A stretch of DNA of 39,728 bases from positions 1 to 39,728 of IMG/VR virus record IMGVR_UViG_3300043427_001767; one strand, 5' to 3'. Position 1 is the first letter of the stretch. Each line of letters opens with the position of its first letter. This DNA is from a virus. The notes beneath the pieces were generated by a model. That model was not told where the DNA came from and ran no database searches. It worked only from the letters and a program-made list of their open reading frames with translations. Both the position numbers and the translations under genes were made by a program. Below, one piece after another: positions 30,422-38,899 of this stretch.

Positions 30422-32599
30422 TCAGTTTTTGATCCAGACGCGCAGGCGAGCGCCACCGATCGCGATGCGGTTCTGGTCGTAGCCGAGGGCCTTCATGATG
30501 TCGGCGACGGCCATCTGATCAGCGCGGGTCTGCCGCTCCAGGGGCTTGAGGACGGCCTTGGTGAGGATGCGTTCGGTGGTGAGTTGGTCAACCCTCGACT
30601 CACCGTGCGTGAGCCAGCTGGTGATGGCCTCGACCCATGGAGTGTCGAGCTGGTAGTGCTCGTTCTCCTTGGTGACCTCCGCCGATTGCTCTGCTGAGAG
30701 GTAGCTCAGTGCCCCGGCGCGGTAGGCGTGAACAGCTGCAGACCAGATCGCATCGCGTTCGGCCGCGAGGTTTGGCGTGTCGATCGGCTGCGCCTCGGTG
30801 CGGGTGGTAGGGATGATCCAGAAGCGGCGATTGCCTGTGTCATCCACCAGCAGACCGGTGGAGCGGTTGGTGCTGCCGACGATGATGCCGCGACGCGGGA
30901 AGTTCTCCGTGCTGCGGGCGTAGGGAGCGCGGAAAACGTCGGAGGACTGGGAGAGAAAGGCCTTGACCTGCCCGGCGTGCTTGCGGTTGGTGATGTGGTC
31001 AAGTTCGGCCCACTCCATGATCCAGGAGCGGTGGAGCACCATCAGGTCATCCTTGGAGCCGATGTCACGGAGTGAATCGGAGAAGAACGGCCCGCCGAGT
31101 GCGGACCAGAATGAGGACTTGCGAGCACCTTGATCACCGGCGAGAACGCAGGCGGTGTCGTGCTTGCTGCCGGGCTCAAACGCACGCTTGACGGCACCGA
31201 TAAGGGTGGCCTTGAGCATCGCGTCGTAGAGGGTCGGACCGCCTGATGCCGCATCTTCTGGCCGCAGGTAAGCGGTCGCCAGACCGTCGATGTAGACCGG
31301 CTCGATGGTGTCAGCGACGCGGTTGAGGTATTCAGTCACCGGGTCGTATTTGTTTTCATAGGCCACCTGCATCAGGCAGTCAACGGCGAGATCCTTGGTG
31401 ACCTTGAAGTTGCGCTGCTCGGCGAGGACAAGATAGAAGCGTTCGATACCTTCGATCGGCTGGCCGTTGACTTCGATTGACTGGGTAAAGACGTTCCAGC
31501 GGATCGGCACATCAGCAGCATTAGCCCGCAGGTAGCGGAGCAGATCAGCCGCCTCCAGCTTGATCGGCTTGTCACTGATCGGCGCCGCCGCCTGCTCACG
31601 CTCAGGTTCTGCCTCCTGGCCCTTCCGCTTGCGCTGCGGCCGCTTGCGCTCCGAGGTCGGCCGCTGCTGTTGCCTGGTGTGGAAGGCCAGCCGCGACAGG
31701 AGCTGATCCAGCGGTGTGCCGGGATGTGGGTTGCGGTCTGCGGCGCCTTTGAACCGCCGCCACGCCTTGCGGGTGTCAAAGTCCTTGGCCTTGCCGCGTG
31801 CGGCGTTGATGTGCTGCTCAAAAGCCTGCTCGGCCGTGATGTCCGGCTGATGGCCCTGGGCGCGGATCCAGGCCTCGGTGCCAACGAGATCCAGCGAGAG
31901 GGTGAGCTGGTCATCGTTCCAGCTGCCAGGTGTGCCGCCGTCCTCGCACAGCTCGCGGGAGGCGCGCGTGACCATCTGCAGCAACGGGATGGGCCCGGCG
32001 GTGCCGACCGGCTGCGTGATCGCCAGCAGCGGCTCACGGACAGGTTCCGGGTCGTGCAGGAGCAGCTCGATCAGGGCGGTGGGCGCCTCGGCGATCGGCA
32101 GGTCTGCGGGGCTGCGGTCCTTAAGCCAGTGGTAACCGCTGGTCTCTGGGTGAGCGCCGATGACGACGGAGAAGTGCCCGGTCCAGCGAAGGTCCAGCTG
32201 CTCGGCCTTGCCGTCGGCGTCGAGTTTGCCGGTCTTGAAGACGCGGCGCCCACGCATGGCGGACCAGAACTGCTCAGGGACGCGGTAGAGGATCTGGAAG
32301 CGGCCGTCCTTGCCGGAGGTGACACCAACAGAGGGCGGCAGGCTGCTGAGCGGCAGGCCGAGGCGTTCGAGCTCGGCGGTGGCGCTGATGCCGTCGTGGT
32401 CGACGAACAGGAGGCCGCCGGAGGCAGGGCCGGCGATGGCACCGATGGCCTTGGCGTTGCCGGCACGGATCTCAGCGGCGGCCGCCTGCTTGGTGAGTGG
32501 GTTGCGCTGCCAGGCGTTGTGGTAGGCACGCTTGTTGCCATCAACGGCCACAAGGCCCCACTCATCGGGCAGCGCCCGGAGGAGGGTGAGGAGGCTCAT
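30422..32599 (-). CDS. Primase-polymerase / VapE-type helicase fusion
   Basis: 725 residues. Residues 1-180 are a prim-pol-like domain with GLLFVDHDGISATAELERLG (catalytic Asp pair) and VVIGAHPETSGYHW. A basic Lys/Arg/Glu linker (about 310-340) follows. The C-terminal half is a VapE/SF3-like ATPase: VLAGDQGARKSSFWSALGG (Walker A, about 487-497), MEWAELDHI (Walker B-like), GIIVGSTNRSTGLLVDDTGN-RRFW (sensor and arginine finger). Expected to initiate and unwind phage DNA. The Walker A reads GARKSS, with Arg where the usual second Gly sits. Confidence 0.88.
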   Translation of the reverse strand: MSLLTLLRALPDEWGLVAVDGNKRAYHNAWQRNPLTKQAAAAEIRAGNAKAIGAIAGPASGGLLFVDHDGISATAELERLGLPLSSLPPSVGVTSGKDGRFQILYRVPEQFWSAMRGRRVFKTGKLDADGKAEQLDLRWTGHFSVVIGAHPETSGYHWLKDRSPADLPIAEAPTALIELLLHDPEPVREPLLAITQPVGTAGPIPLLQMVTRASRELCEDGGTPGSWNDDQLTLSLDLVGTEAWIRAQGHQPDITAEQAFEQHINAARGKAKDFDTRKAWRRFKGAADRNPHPGTPLDQLLSRLAFHTRQQQRPTSERKRPQRKRKGQEAEPEREQAAAPISDKPIKLEAADLLRYLRANAADVPIRWNVFTQSIEVNGQPIEGIERFYLVLAEQRNFKVTKDLAVDCLMQVAYENKYDPVTEYLNRVADTIEPVYIDGLATAYLRPEDAASGGPTLYDAMLKATLIGAVKRAFEPGSKHDTACVLAGDQGARKSSFWSALGGPFFSDSLRDIGSKDDLMVLHRSWIMEWAELDHITNRKHAGQVKAFLSQSSDVFRAPYARSTENFPRRGIIVGSTNRSTGLLVDDTGNRRFWIIPTTRTEAQPIDTPNLAAERDAIWSAAVHAYRAGALSYLSAEQSAEVTKENEHYQLDTPWVEAITSWLTHGESRVDQLTTERILTKAVLKPLERQTRADQMAVADIMKALGYDQNRIAIGGARLRVWIKN

Positions 32600-33171
32600 G
32601 GTTGAGGTGCCCCCTCAATCCAAGCGAATGTCTGCTGAACGCGGCGAGGGATCTTGACGGCGCCGTTCCTGAAATTGCAGGTATGAGCAAAGCCGCGGGC
32701 CCTGAGGTAGAAATAGCAGTGAACGTTTGGCTCCTCAGTGCCGCGCCAGGCTGGGGGCGACCAGGCCGGCGGCTCCTCTGCCGGCTCGCGAAGGAAGAGG
32801 GACTCGCCGTTAGAGCGGAATCCAGCCCAGTCCCTGCTAAAGCCAAGCACGCGAAACATGCCGTAATCGGGAAGGCCGTTCAGTAGCAGAACGATGTGCT
32901 GCGGATTGGCAACTGCAAAAGCGTTGGCCTTTTCGCTTGAATTGCCGTAGGGCTTCACTTCGCAGTAGACCGAATCCCAGAGCAGGAAGTCCGGCAGGTA
33001 GGACCGGCCATCAGGGAGTTTTACGGCGTGCGGTTCGTATTGCCAAGGGATGCCTGAGCAGCAAAAGAAAACGGCCCATCTGGCTTCGAGCTGACTGCGG
33101 AAGTTGCAGTCGTATGCGCGTGTTGGTGTAGCGGCCAGGCGATAGCCTGGAGGGGGAGATTGGCGTTCCAT
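32596..33171 (-). CDS. PD-(D/E)XK-like nuclease
   Basis: 191 residues. FRSQLEARWAVFFCCSGIPW, then YEPHAVKLPDGRSYLPDFLL, then VYCEVKPYG gives the E...PD...ExK arrangement of a PD-(D/E)XK nuclease, a fold widespread in phages as resolvases or replication nucleases. The C-terminal third is unassigned (EEPNVHCYFYLRARGFAH). Start ATG 33171 overlaps the ribbon-helix-helix stop and its stop overlaps the primase-helicase start, so the three are coupled as an early operon. Confidence 0.8.
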   Translation of the reverse strand: MERQSPPPGYRLAATPTRAYDCNFRSQLEARWAVFFCCSGIPWQYEPHAVKLPDGRSYLPDFLLWDSVYCEVKPYGNSSEKANAFAVANPQHIVLLLNGLPDYGMFRVLGFSRDWAGFRSNGESLFLREPAEEPPAWSPPAWRGTEEPNVHCYFYLRARGFAHTCNFRNGAVKIPRRVQQTFAWIEGAPQP

Positions 33172-33353
33172 CAGGCCGAACGCCCGACGGCTTCCATGTC
33201 CTGCTCGACCAGCTTGCGGACGTAGGCGGCCCTGCTAACCCGCTGAGAGACACCGGTCAGCTCGCGGGCCCTGCGGTCGAGGTGCTCGACCATTTCGGCC
33301 GGCATCTCAAGGTTGATCTGCCGCCGACCGGGCGGGAGCGGGTGGGTTGCCAT
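33171..33353 (-). CDS. Ribbon-helix-helix (Arc/CopG-like) protein
   Basis: 60 residues. A strand RQINLEMP is followed by helix AEMVEHLDRRARELTG and helix SRAAYVRKLVEQDMEAV, the size and order of a minimal ribbon-helix-helix DNA-binding protein. First gene leftward of the divergent region, whose GTAGC/GCTAC repeats are natural operator candidates, so autoregulation and control of both arms is likely but inferred. Start ATG 33353. Confidence 0.8.
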   Translation of the reverse strand: MATHPLPPGRRQINLEMPAEMVEHLDRRARELTGVSQRVSRAAYVRKLVEQDMEAVGRSA

Positions 33354-33438
33354 GTGGCTGCGTGTCGCTGACGCTGCTACTGTAGCGGGGCCGTGGCGCT
33401 ACGCTACGGGAGCAACCCACCACACCAGCATTCCGCCC
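33354..33438. promoter_or_regulatory. Divergent control region with GCTAC/GTAGC repeats
   Basis: 85 nt between the leftward ribbon-helix-helix gene and the rightward operon. It contains the inverted repeat GCTAC-T-GTAGC (33376-33386) and direct repeats GCGCTACGCTAC (33396-33407). The leader CCCACCA (33416-33422) ... CCAGCATTC (33425-33433) follows. The GCGCTACGCTA ... CCAGCATTC block is shared with 21478-21510. Confidence 0.65.
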
Positions 33439-33696
33439 ATGACCCCATTACCCCGGCCCGTGTGGCCTAGCTCGGCGCTTCTCGGCCCCATGCAAGCCGA
33501 CGGCACCATTGACGCCGGCATCGTCTCCTACCAGCCAGCCCAGTACCGCCAACCCCGCCGCATCACCCAGCTCTGCGGCAGCGCCGAGGGCATCCATGCC
33601 CTGTGCGACGACGGCAGCGTGTGGCACCTGATCGGCGGCGTGTGGTGCCCCGAGCCGGGTATTCCGCAGCGGCAGATGGGAGGGGACGACGCATGA
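33439..33696 (+). CDS. Hypothetical protein (85 aa), first rightward gene
   Basis: ATG 33439 directly after the shared leader block. The in-frame ATG at 33313 lies inside the divergent gene and is rejected. The product (MTPLPRPVWPSSALLGPMQA...) has a beta-rich end (IHALCDDGSVWHLIGGVWCP) seen in some small phage proteins. Overlaps the next gene as ATGA. Function unknown. Confidence 0.65.
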   Translation: MTPLPRPVWPSSALLGPMQADGTIDAGIVSYQPAQYRQPRRITQLCGSAEGIHALCDDGSVWHLIGGVWCPEPGIPQRQMGGDDA

Positions 33697-34190
33697 TCAC
33701 CACCCACTGGATCAACCTCACCAACGGCCTGCAGGCGATCCGCGACTACGGCCTGACCGACTGGCGAGCGCTCCGGCTGCAGTCGACCTGGTGCGAGCAG
33801 AAGCGCTGGGAGGACGTGCTGGCCAGCGTGCCGGATGAGATGCTGCTGCGCCTGGCACTGGGCCAGGAGTGCCGCGTCTACGACTACGGCGCCCGCAAGC
33901 CACAGAGCCGCGCCTGCTGGCAGGGCCTGGAGTGGGTCCGCTATGCGCTGACGCGCCGCTGGACCGGCGAGCTGCTGCAGCCGGTGGGCCGCGCGGCAAG
34001 CATGGCCGGCTACCTGGACCAGCAGTATCAGCGCCTGAGTGACCGGACCCTCCGCCGGCTCGACTATTACGCCACCGCGGCGGGGTCACCGGGCCGGCCG
34101 GTGCTGACGGCGGTGTGCGGGCCGACCGAGCGGGACGGGGATCGGGAGTGGCTGTTCAGTGCCCTGCGGGGTGTGGAGGTGGTGGCGTGA
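33693..34190 (+). CDS. Hypothetical protein (165 aa) upstream of helicase-methylase
   Basis: ATG 33693 overlaps the preceding stop. Contains NGLQAIRDYGLTDWRALRLQ, QKRWEDVLASVPDEMLLRLA and RACWQGLEWVRYALTRRWTG; helical, Trp/Arg-rich. The stop overlaps the GTG of the helicase-methylase gene (GTGA), so it is likely co-translated with it and may assist it. No family recognised. Confidence 0.65.
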   Translation: MITTHWINLTNGLQAIRDYGLTDWRALRLQSTWCEQKRWEDVLASVPDEMLLRLALGQECRVYDYGARKPQSRACWQGLEWVRYALTRRWTGELLQPVGRAASMAGYLDQQYQRLSDRTLRRLDYYATAAGSPGRPVLTAVCGPTERDGDREWLFSALRGVEVVA

Positions 34191-36685
34191 GCAACTACCA
34201 GCAGTTCCTCTCCGAGAAGGTCCGCATGGCACCGCGGGCCGGTTTTGACGTGGCGCCGGATGATGTACATCAGATCCTGCTGCCCCATCAGCGCGATGCC
34301 GTGCGGTGGGCCTGCGCTGGTGGCCGCCGTGCGCTGTTCGAGGCGTTCGGCCTCGGCAAGTCGGTGCAGCAGATCGAGATCCTGCGCCTGTGCCGGCTGC
34401 AGTCATCGGGGCCGGCGCTGATCGTGGTGCCGCTCGGTGTGCGTCAGGAGTTCCGCCGTGATGCGGCGATGCTCGGCGTGCAGACGCGGTTTATCCGCAC
34501 CGATGCGGAGGTGGATCCTGAGTTTGATGGCATCCACCTGACCAACTACGAATCGGTCCGCGATGACAAGCTGGACCCGGCGCAGTTCATCGCCGCCAGC
34601 CTTGATGAAGCGTCGGTGCTGCGATCGTTTGGCAGCAAGACGTATCAGACGTTCCTGGACAAGTTCCGCGATGTTCGCTACCGCTTCGTTGCGACGGCGA
34701 CGCCATCACCGAACCGCTATAAGGAGCTGATTCACTACGCCGGCTTTCTCGGCGTGATGGATACCGGACAGGCGCTGACCAGGTGGTTCAAGCGCGACAG
34801 CACGCAGGCGAACAACCTGACGCTTTATCCGCACAAGGAGCGTGAGTTCTGGCTGTGGATGGCGAGCTGGGCGCTGTTCCTGCAGCGGCCGTCGGATCTG
34901 GGCTACAGCGACGACGGCTACAGCCTGCCTGACATCAAGGTGCATTATGTCGAGGTCGAGGTTGACCACGGCACCGCTGAGCCGGACCGCGATGGGCAGG
35001 GGAACTTGTTTCGTGATGCAGCGCTGGGTGTCACGTCTGCCAGCCGCGAGAAGCGCCACACGCTGACCGCGAGGGTGGATGCAGCGGCTCAGATCGTGGA
35101 TGCCCATCCGGGCAGTCACTGGATCCTGTGGCATGACCTGGAAACGGAACGGCACGCGATCCAGAAGGCAATCCCTGAGGCCGTCAGCATCTACGGCAGT
35201 CAGGATCTGGACCTGCGCGAGCAGGCAGTGATCGACTTCTCGGAGGGCAAGTTCCCGATCCTGTCAGCTAAGCCTGTGATTGCCGGCAGTGGCTGCAACT
35301 TCCAGCGCCACTGCCACCGTGCGATCTATGTAGGCATCGGCTTCAAGTTCAACGACTTCATCCAATCGCTACACCGCATCCAGCGATTCCAGCAAAGCAA
35401 GCCTGTCGAGGTGTGGATCATCTACGCCGAGTCGGAGCGCGTGGTGCTGAAGACGTTGCTGGAGAAGTGGGAGCGTCACAAAATCATGGTGGAACAAATG
35501 AGCGAGATCATCCGCGAGCATGGCCTAAGCCAGGCGGCGATGGCCAGCATCCTGACCCGTTCGATCGGTGTGGAGCGCATCGAGGCGAGCGGCAATGGCT
35601 GGATCGTCGCAAACAATGATTGCGTCGAAGAGTCCAAGCTGATCGCTGCTGACAGCGTGGGGCTGATCGTCACGTCAATCCCGTTCAGCAACCACTACGA
35701 ATACAGCCCGAGCTACAACGACTTCGGCCACACGGACAACAACGATCACTTCTGGCGCCAGATGGATTATCTGACGCCTGAGCTGCTGCGAATCTTGAAG
35801 CCGGGTCGGATTGCTGCGATCCACGTTAAGGACCGCATTCAGTTCGGCAATGTCACCGGCGCAGGTTTGCCAACGGTGAGCCCATTCCATGCGGAGACAA
35901 TCTTTCACTACCGCAAGCATGGGTTCGACTTCATTGGCCTGATCACGGTCGTCACTGACGTGGTGAGAGAGAACAATCAGACCTATCGGCTGGGTTGGTC
36001 TGAGCAATGCAAGGACGGCTCGAAGATGGGCGTCGGATCACCTGAGTACATCGTGCTGATGCACAAGCCGCAGACCGATCGCACGCGCGGGTATGCGGAT
36101 GAGCCGGTGAAGAAGTCGAAAGACGACTACAGCCGAGCACGTTGGCAGACCGATGCCCATGCGTTCTGGCGCAGCAGCGGCAATCGCAGCCTGACACCGG
36201 ATGAGCTGTCGCAGCTTGGCCCTGATCAGTTGGCCAAGATCTACACCGCCTACAGCCTGGCTGAGATCTATGACCATGAAGCGCATGTGCACATCGGCGA
36301 AGAACTCGACGGTCGCAGCTGCCTGCCATCAACGTTTATGTCGCTGGCGCCAGGAAGCCACGCAGATCATGTCTGGCATGACGTGAACCGGATGTTGACG
36401 CTGAACGGCGAGCAGACGAAGCGGGGCCTGGAGAACCACATTTGCCCACTTCAGTTCGACATTGTTGACCGTCTGATCCGTCGCTACAGCAACGAAGGCG
36501 ATCTGGTGTTTGATCCGTTCGGCGGTCTGTTCACGGTGCCATTCAGAGCGCTGCATCTGGGCCGCAAAGGTCGCGCTGCGGAGCTTTCGACGGCGTACTT
36601 CATGGACGGCGTGAAGTATCTGCAGGCGGCCGAGCACAAGGTATCAATGCCGTCGCTGTTTGATGTTGCGGAGGTGGCAGCGTGA
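34187..36685 (+). CDS. SF2 helicase / DNA methyltransferase fusion
   Basis: 832 residues from GTG 34187. N-terminal helicase: LLPHQRDAVRW Q-like motif, FGLGKS Walker A (54-59), LDEAS motif II-like (about 139-143), TATPSPNRY motif III (about 169), QSLHRIQRFQQ motif VI (about 394). C-terminal methyltransferase in beta-class order: catalytic TSIPFSNHYEYSPSYNDFG (about 496), then SAM-binding VFDPFGGLFTVPFRALHLG (about 775). The first Pro of the usual S/D-PP-Y/F is Ile. Possible protection from host restriction or a DNA modification/transactions role. No cognate endonuclease is recognisable beside it. Confidence 0.88.
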   Translation: MSNYQQFLSEKVRMAPRAGFDVAPDDVHQILLPHQRDAVRWACAGGRRALFEAFGLGKSVQQIEILRLCRLQSSGPALIVVPLGVRQEFRRDAAMLGVQTRFIRTDAEVDPEFDGIHLTNYESVRDDKLDPAQFIAASLDEASVLRSFGSKTYQTFLDKFRDVRYRFVATATPSPNRYKELIHYAGFLGVMDTGQALTRWFKRDSTQANNLTLYPHKEREFWLWMASWALFLQRPSDLGYSDDGYSLPDIKVHYVEVEVDHGTAEPDRDGQGNLFRDAALGVTSASREKRHTLTARVDAAAQIVDAHPGSHWILWHDLETERHAIQKAIPEAVSIYGSQDLDLREQAVIDFSEGKFPILSAKPVIAGSGCNFQRHCHRAIYVGIGFKFNDFIQSLHRIQRFQQSKPVEVWIIYAESERVVLKTLLEKWERHKIMVEQMSEIIREHGLSQAAMASILTRSIGVERIEASGNGWIVANNDCVEESKLIAADSVGLIVTSIPFSNHYEYSPSYNDFGHTDNNDHFWRQMDYLTPELLRILKPGRIAAIHVKDRIQFGNVTGAGLPTVSPFHAETIFHYRKHGFDFIGLITVVTDVVRENNQTYRLGWSEQCKDGSKMGVGSPEYIVLMHKPQTDRTRGYADEPVKKSKDDYSRARWQTDAHAFWRSSGNRSLTPDELSQLGPDQLAKIYTAYSLAEIYDHEAHVHIGEELDGRSCLPSTFMSLAPGSHADHVWHDVNRMLTLNGEQTKRGLENHICPLQFDIVDRLIRRYSNEGDLVFDPFGGLFTVPFRALHLGRKGRAAELSTAYFMDGVKYLQAAEHKVSMPSLFDVAEVAA

Positions 36686-36834
36686 CCCGCCTCGGCATCC
36701 TCCTAGCCCTGTTGCCGGCGCTCTGCTGGCCCTGGCAGCTGCGTGATCCATGCGGGCCGATTGGTGAGGCGTGGCAGCAGTGCGCAGCGCATCACCAGGG
36801 TGAGCATCAGCAGCCCGAACCTGAACAGAACTGA
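36682..36834 (+). CDS. Small secreted or membrane peptide (50 aa)
   Basis: GTG 36682 overlaps the helicase-methylase stop (GTGA). N-terminus TRLGILLALLPALCWPWQL is a signal-peptide-like or single membrane segment. A short polar His/Gln/Pro-rich tail (HHQGEHQQPEPEQN) with two Cys before it follows. Role unknown; a lysis-associated or envelope peptide is possible but not shown. Confidence 0.5.
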   Translation: MTRLGILLALLPALCWPWQLRDPCGPIGEAWQQCAAHHQGEHQQPEPEQN

Positions 36835-36859
36835 CCTTCATTCCTTCATCTGAACGACC

Positions 36860-37552
36860 ATGACTTTGATCCCCCGTTTCCTCATCACTGAAGCCGCTGA
36901 CAGCATCACCGGCACCAACTTCTACGACTCGATCGCCAGCCTCGGCGGCAACGACACCATCAACGGCCTGGCCGGCAACGACCACCTGGACGGCGGCGCT
37001 GGTGACGACTGGCTGGATGGCGGCACCGGCAACGACACCCTGCTGGGCGGCAGCGGTAACGACACCCTGATCGGTGGCGATGGCGATGACCTGTTGAGCG
37101 GCGGGCAGGGCGACGACCTGCTCTGCGGCCTGGCGGGCCACGACACCCTCGTCGGCGGCAGCGGCAACGACAGCCTCGGCGGCGGTACCGGCAACGATCG
37201 CCTGCAGGGTGGCGCCGGCAATGACCTGCTCCAGGGCGGGCAGGGCGATGACCTGCTGATCGGCCATGCGGGATTTTCAGCTGCTGGCGAACTGGACACC
37301 CTCGTCGGCGGGGGTGGCGCCGATGTGTTCGACGTGGCAGCCGGCTACATGGGGGCCGGCTATGCGCTGATCCTCGATTTCAGGCCCACCGAGGGCGACC
37401 GGCTGAAGCTGGCGCATGGGCCTCAGTACCGCTACGAGCAGTCCGGCGGGGCAACAGGCATCTACGCAGGCGCCGATCTGGTCGCCGTGGCCAACGATGC
37501 TGCGCTGGGGTCCGGCATCATCACCAACGCGACGCCGTGGGCGATCATCTGA
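36860..37552 (+). CDS. RTX (hemolysin-type calcium-binding repeat) protein
   Basis: 230 residues. After [19 protein letters not shown] come eleven GGxGxDxLx nonapeptides (such as [27 protein letters not shown]), which fold into a calcium-bound parallel beta-roll. The C-terminal domain ([20 protein letters not shown], then [12 protein letters not shown]) is typical of RTX endings and may contain a secretion signal. There is no catalytic domain. In a phage setting it could be a moron altering the host surface or a virion decoration. Confidence 0.88.
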   Translation: MTLIPRFLITEAADSITGTNFYDSIASLGGNDTINGLAGNDHLDGGAGDDWLDGGTGNDTLLGGSGNDTLIGGDGDDLLSGGQGDDLLCGLAGHDTLVGGSGNDSLGGGTGNDRLQGGAGNDLLQGGQGDDLLIGHAGFSAAGELDTLVGGGGADVFDVAAGYMGAGYALILDFRPTEGDRLKLAHGPQYRYEQSGGATGIYAGADLVAVANDAALGSGIITNATPWAII

Positions 37553-37587
37553 CCGCTGCACAGGAGCAAACCACTAACACTGAGGCT

Positions 37588-37863
37588 ATGAACGACGAGA
37601 TCACTGTTTATTGCGTGAAATACGCCCTGACCGTGGGCATTGTGCAGTATCAAGGCTCGCTATTGAAGAGTGGAAACTTCTACGGCAAACCGGCTTCCGG
37701 TTTGGGTCACTCTTGCGCTCTTGTCCTTGGCAAAAAAGAGTTCTGCTACACCATTGAAGATGCGATGAGGCTGGCTGAGGAGGTCCGCACTCGAAAGATC
37801 GCCTCACTGGAAAAGCAGCTCGCAAAGGTTCGCAGTATGACCATCAAAGTCAAGCAGCCCTAG
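37588..37863 (+). CDS. Hypothetical phage protein (91 aa), YCVKYALTVGI family
   Basis: MNDEITVYCVKYALTVGIVQ opens a small alpha/beta protein; it ends with a basic helix (SLEKQLAKVRSMTIKVKQ). The I-VYxVKYALTxGI opening is familiar from small phage early proteins. ATG 37588 follows a CCACTAACAC leader (37571-37580). Lower GC than most of the window. Function unknown. Confidence 0.65.
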   Translation: MNDEITVYCVKYALTVGIVQYQGSLLKSGNFYGKPASGLGHSCALVLGKKEFCYTIEDAMRLAEEVRTRKIASLEKQLAKVRSMTIKVKQP

Positions 37864-37880
37864 ACCATCCCACTAACACC

Positions 37881-38231
37881 ATGGAACAACTACACCCGGT
37901 TCTGCCGACACAAGAACAGCTCAAGCAATGGGAAGACGACTGGCACAACGAGCGCGAGCACGCTGATGTCCTGCTGATTCAAGCCTTTCAAGCAGGCGCT
38001 GACGCCGAGCTGGAGGCGTGCTGCGAGTGGGTAGACGACGCCACCGCCCCCGAAGGATATGAACTTCGCGCCGCCCGCCGCCCGAAGCCTCCGAGCTTGA
38101 AGCAGCAGGCTTGCAACGCTCTGCGAAACTCTCATTTAGAGGAAAGTGTCACTACCGGCACTTCCTACCTCTGCCTGGATGCCGACGCCGAGCTTGTCAT
38201 CCGCCGCGCCCTTAAGGCGCTGCCTGACTGA
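37881..38231 (+). CDS. Hypothetical protein (116 aa)
   Basis: MEQLHPVLPTQEQLKQWEDD, then a Cys/Trp-containing middle (ADAELEACCEWVDD) and a C-terminal AELVIRRALKALPD. ATG 37881 abuts a CCACTAACACC leader with no Shine-Dalgarno-like sequence. Composition is coding-like; no family recognised. Confidence 0.6.
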   Translation: MEQLHPVLPTQEQLKQWEDDWHNEREHADVLLIQAFQAGADAELEACCEWVDDATAPEGYELRAARRPKPPSLKQQACNALRNSHLEESVTTGTSYLCLDADAELVIRRALKALPD

Positions 38232-38266
38232 CCACCACTGGACTATTCCGATCATCTTCTCTAGTG

Positions 38267-38899
38267 ATGGCCAAACAGAAAATCCTTGAACTTCCACCGT
38301 ATGAGCGACTGCATAGCCTCTTTGAGGTTGTGCCCGTCACTAAGATTGGCGTTGACAGTGGACTTCTGTGGCGAATCTCTCCCTGCTCCAGCATCAAGGC
38401 TGGATCCGTTGCCGGCACAAGAGCTGCAAATACTAAGCAGGCTGGCAGGTTCGACTGGCGAGTAGCGATCAGCTTTCAGAAGTTCCAAGTTGCGCGGATC
38501 ATTTACAAGATGGTCCACGGCGTTGATCCAATGGATCTGACAATAGATCACTTGGATGGAAACTCGCAGAACAACAACATTGCCAATCTCGCCCTGGCCA
38601 CTCGGCATCACCAAGGGCTAAATCAGCGACTTAGGAGCGACAACACTTCTGGCGTTCGCGGCGTTTCTCTTCACAGAGACGGCTGGACAGCTCAGATAGG
38701 TATCAACAACAAGCTGATTCGTCTTGGCTGCTTCAAGTGCAAGAAGAAAGCAGCTCTTGCTTACAACGAAGCGTTGCGAAAACGATGCTTGCTGAGGTAC
38801 GAGCGATTGCATAACAGAATCGAAAGCATTGCTTGCGACTGTGATCAATGCACCGCTGGACCATTCGAGAACACTGCCCCCGAGGCCGAGAATGCCTGA
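38267..38899 (+). CDS. HNH endonuclease with AP2 domain
   Basis: 210 residues from ATG 38267 (a GTG lies just before). Residues about 85-115 carry the HNH core: LTIDHLDGNSQNNNIANLAL then ATRHHQGLN. An AP2 DNA-binding domain follows (about 122-160): SGVRGVSLHRDGWTAQIGIN then RLGCFKCKKKAALAYNEA. This is the standard homing-endonuclease architecture common in cyanobacteria and their phages. GC is clearly lower than in neighbours, consistent with mobility. It could promote its own spread or domination of co-infecting phage. No intron is evident. Confidence 0.9.
   Translation: MAKQKILELPPYERLHSLFEVVPVTKIGVDSGLLWRISPCSSIKAGSVAGTRAANTKQAGRFDWRVAISFQKFQVARIIYKMVHGVDPMDLTIDHLDGNSQNNNIANLALATRHHQGLNQRLRSDNTSGVRGVSLHRDGWTAQIGINNKLIRLGCFKCKKKAALAYNEALRKRCLLRYERLHNRIESIACDCDQCTAGPFENTAPEAENA

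Noticed and set aside
30269-30697. Plus-strand ORF (142 aa) after TATAAT at 30213
   Set aside because: Mostly antisense to the primase-helicase end, with no domain. The TATAAT is part of the AT-rich patch, and a promoter there cannot be supported.
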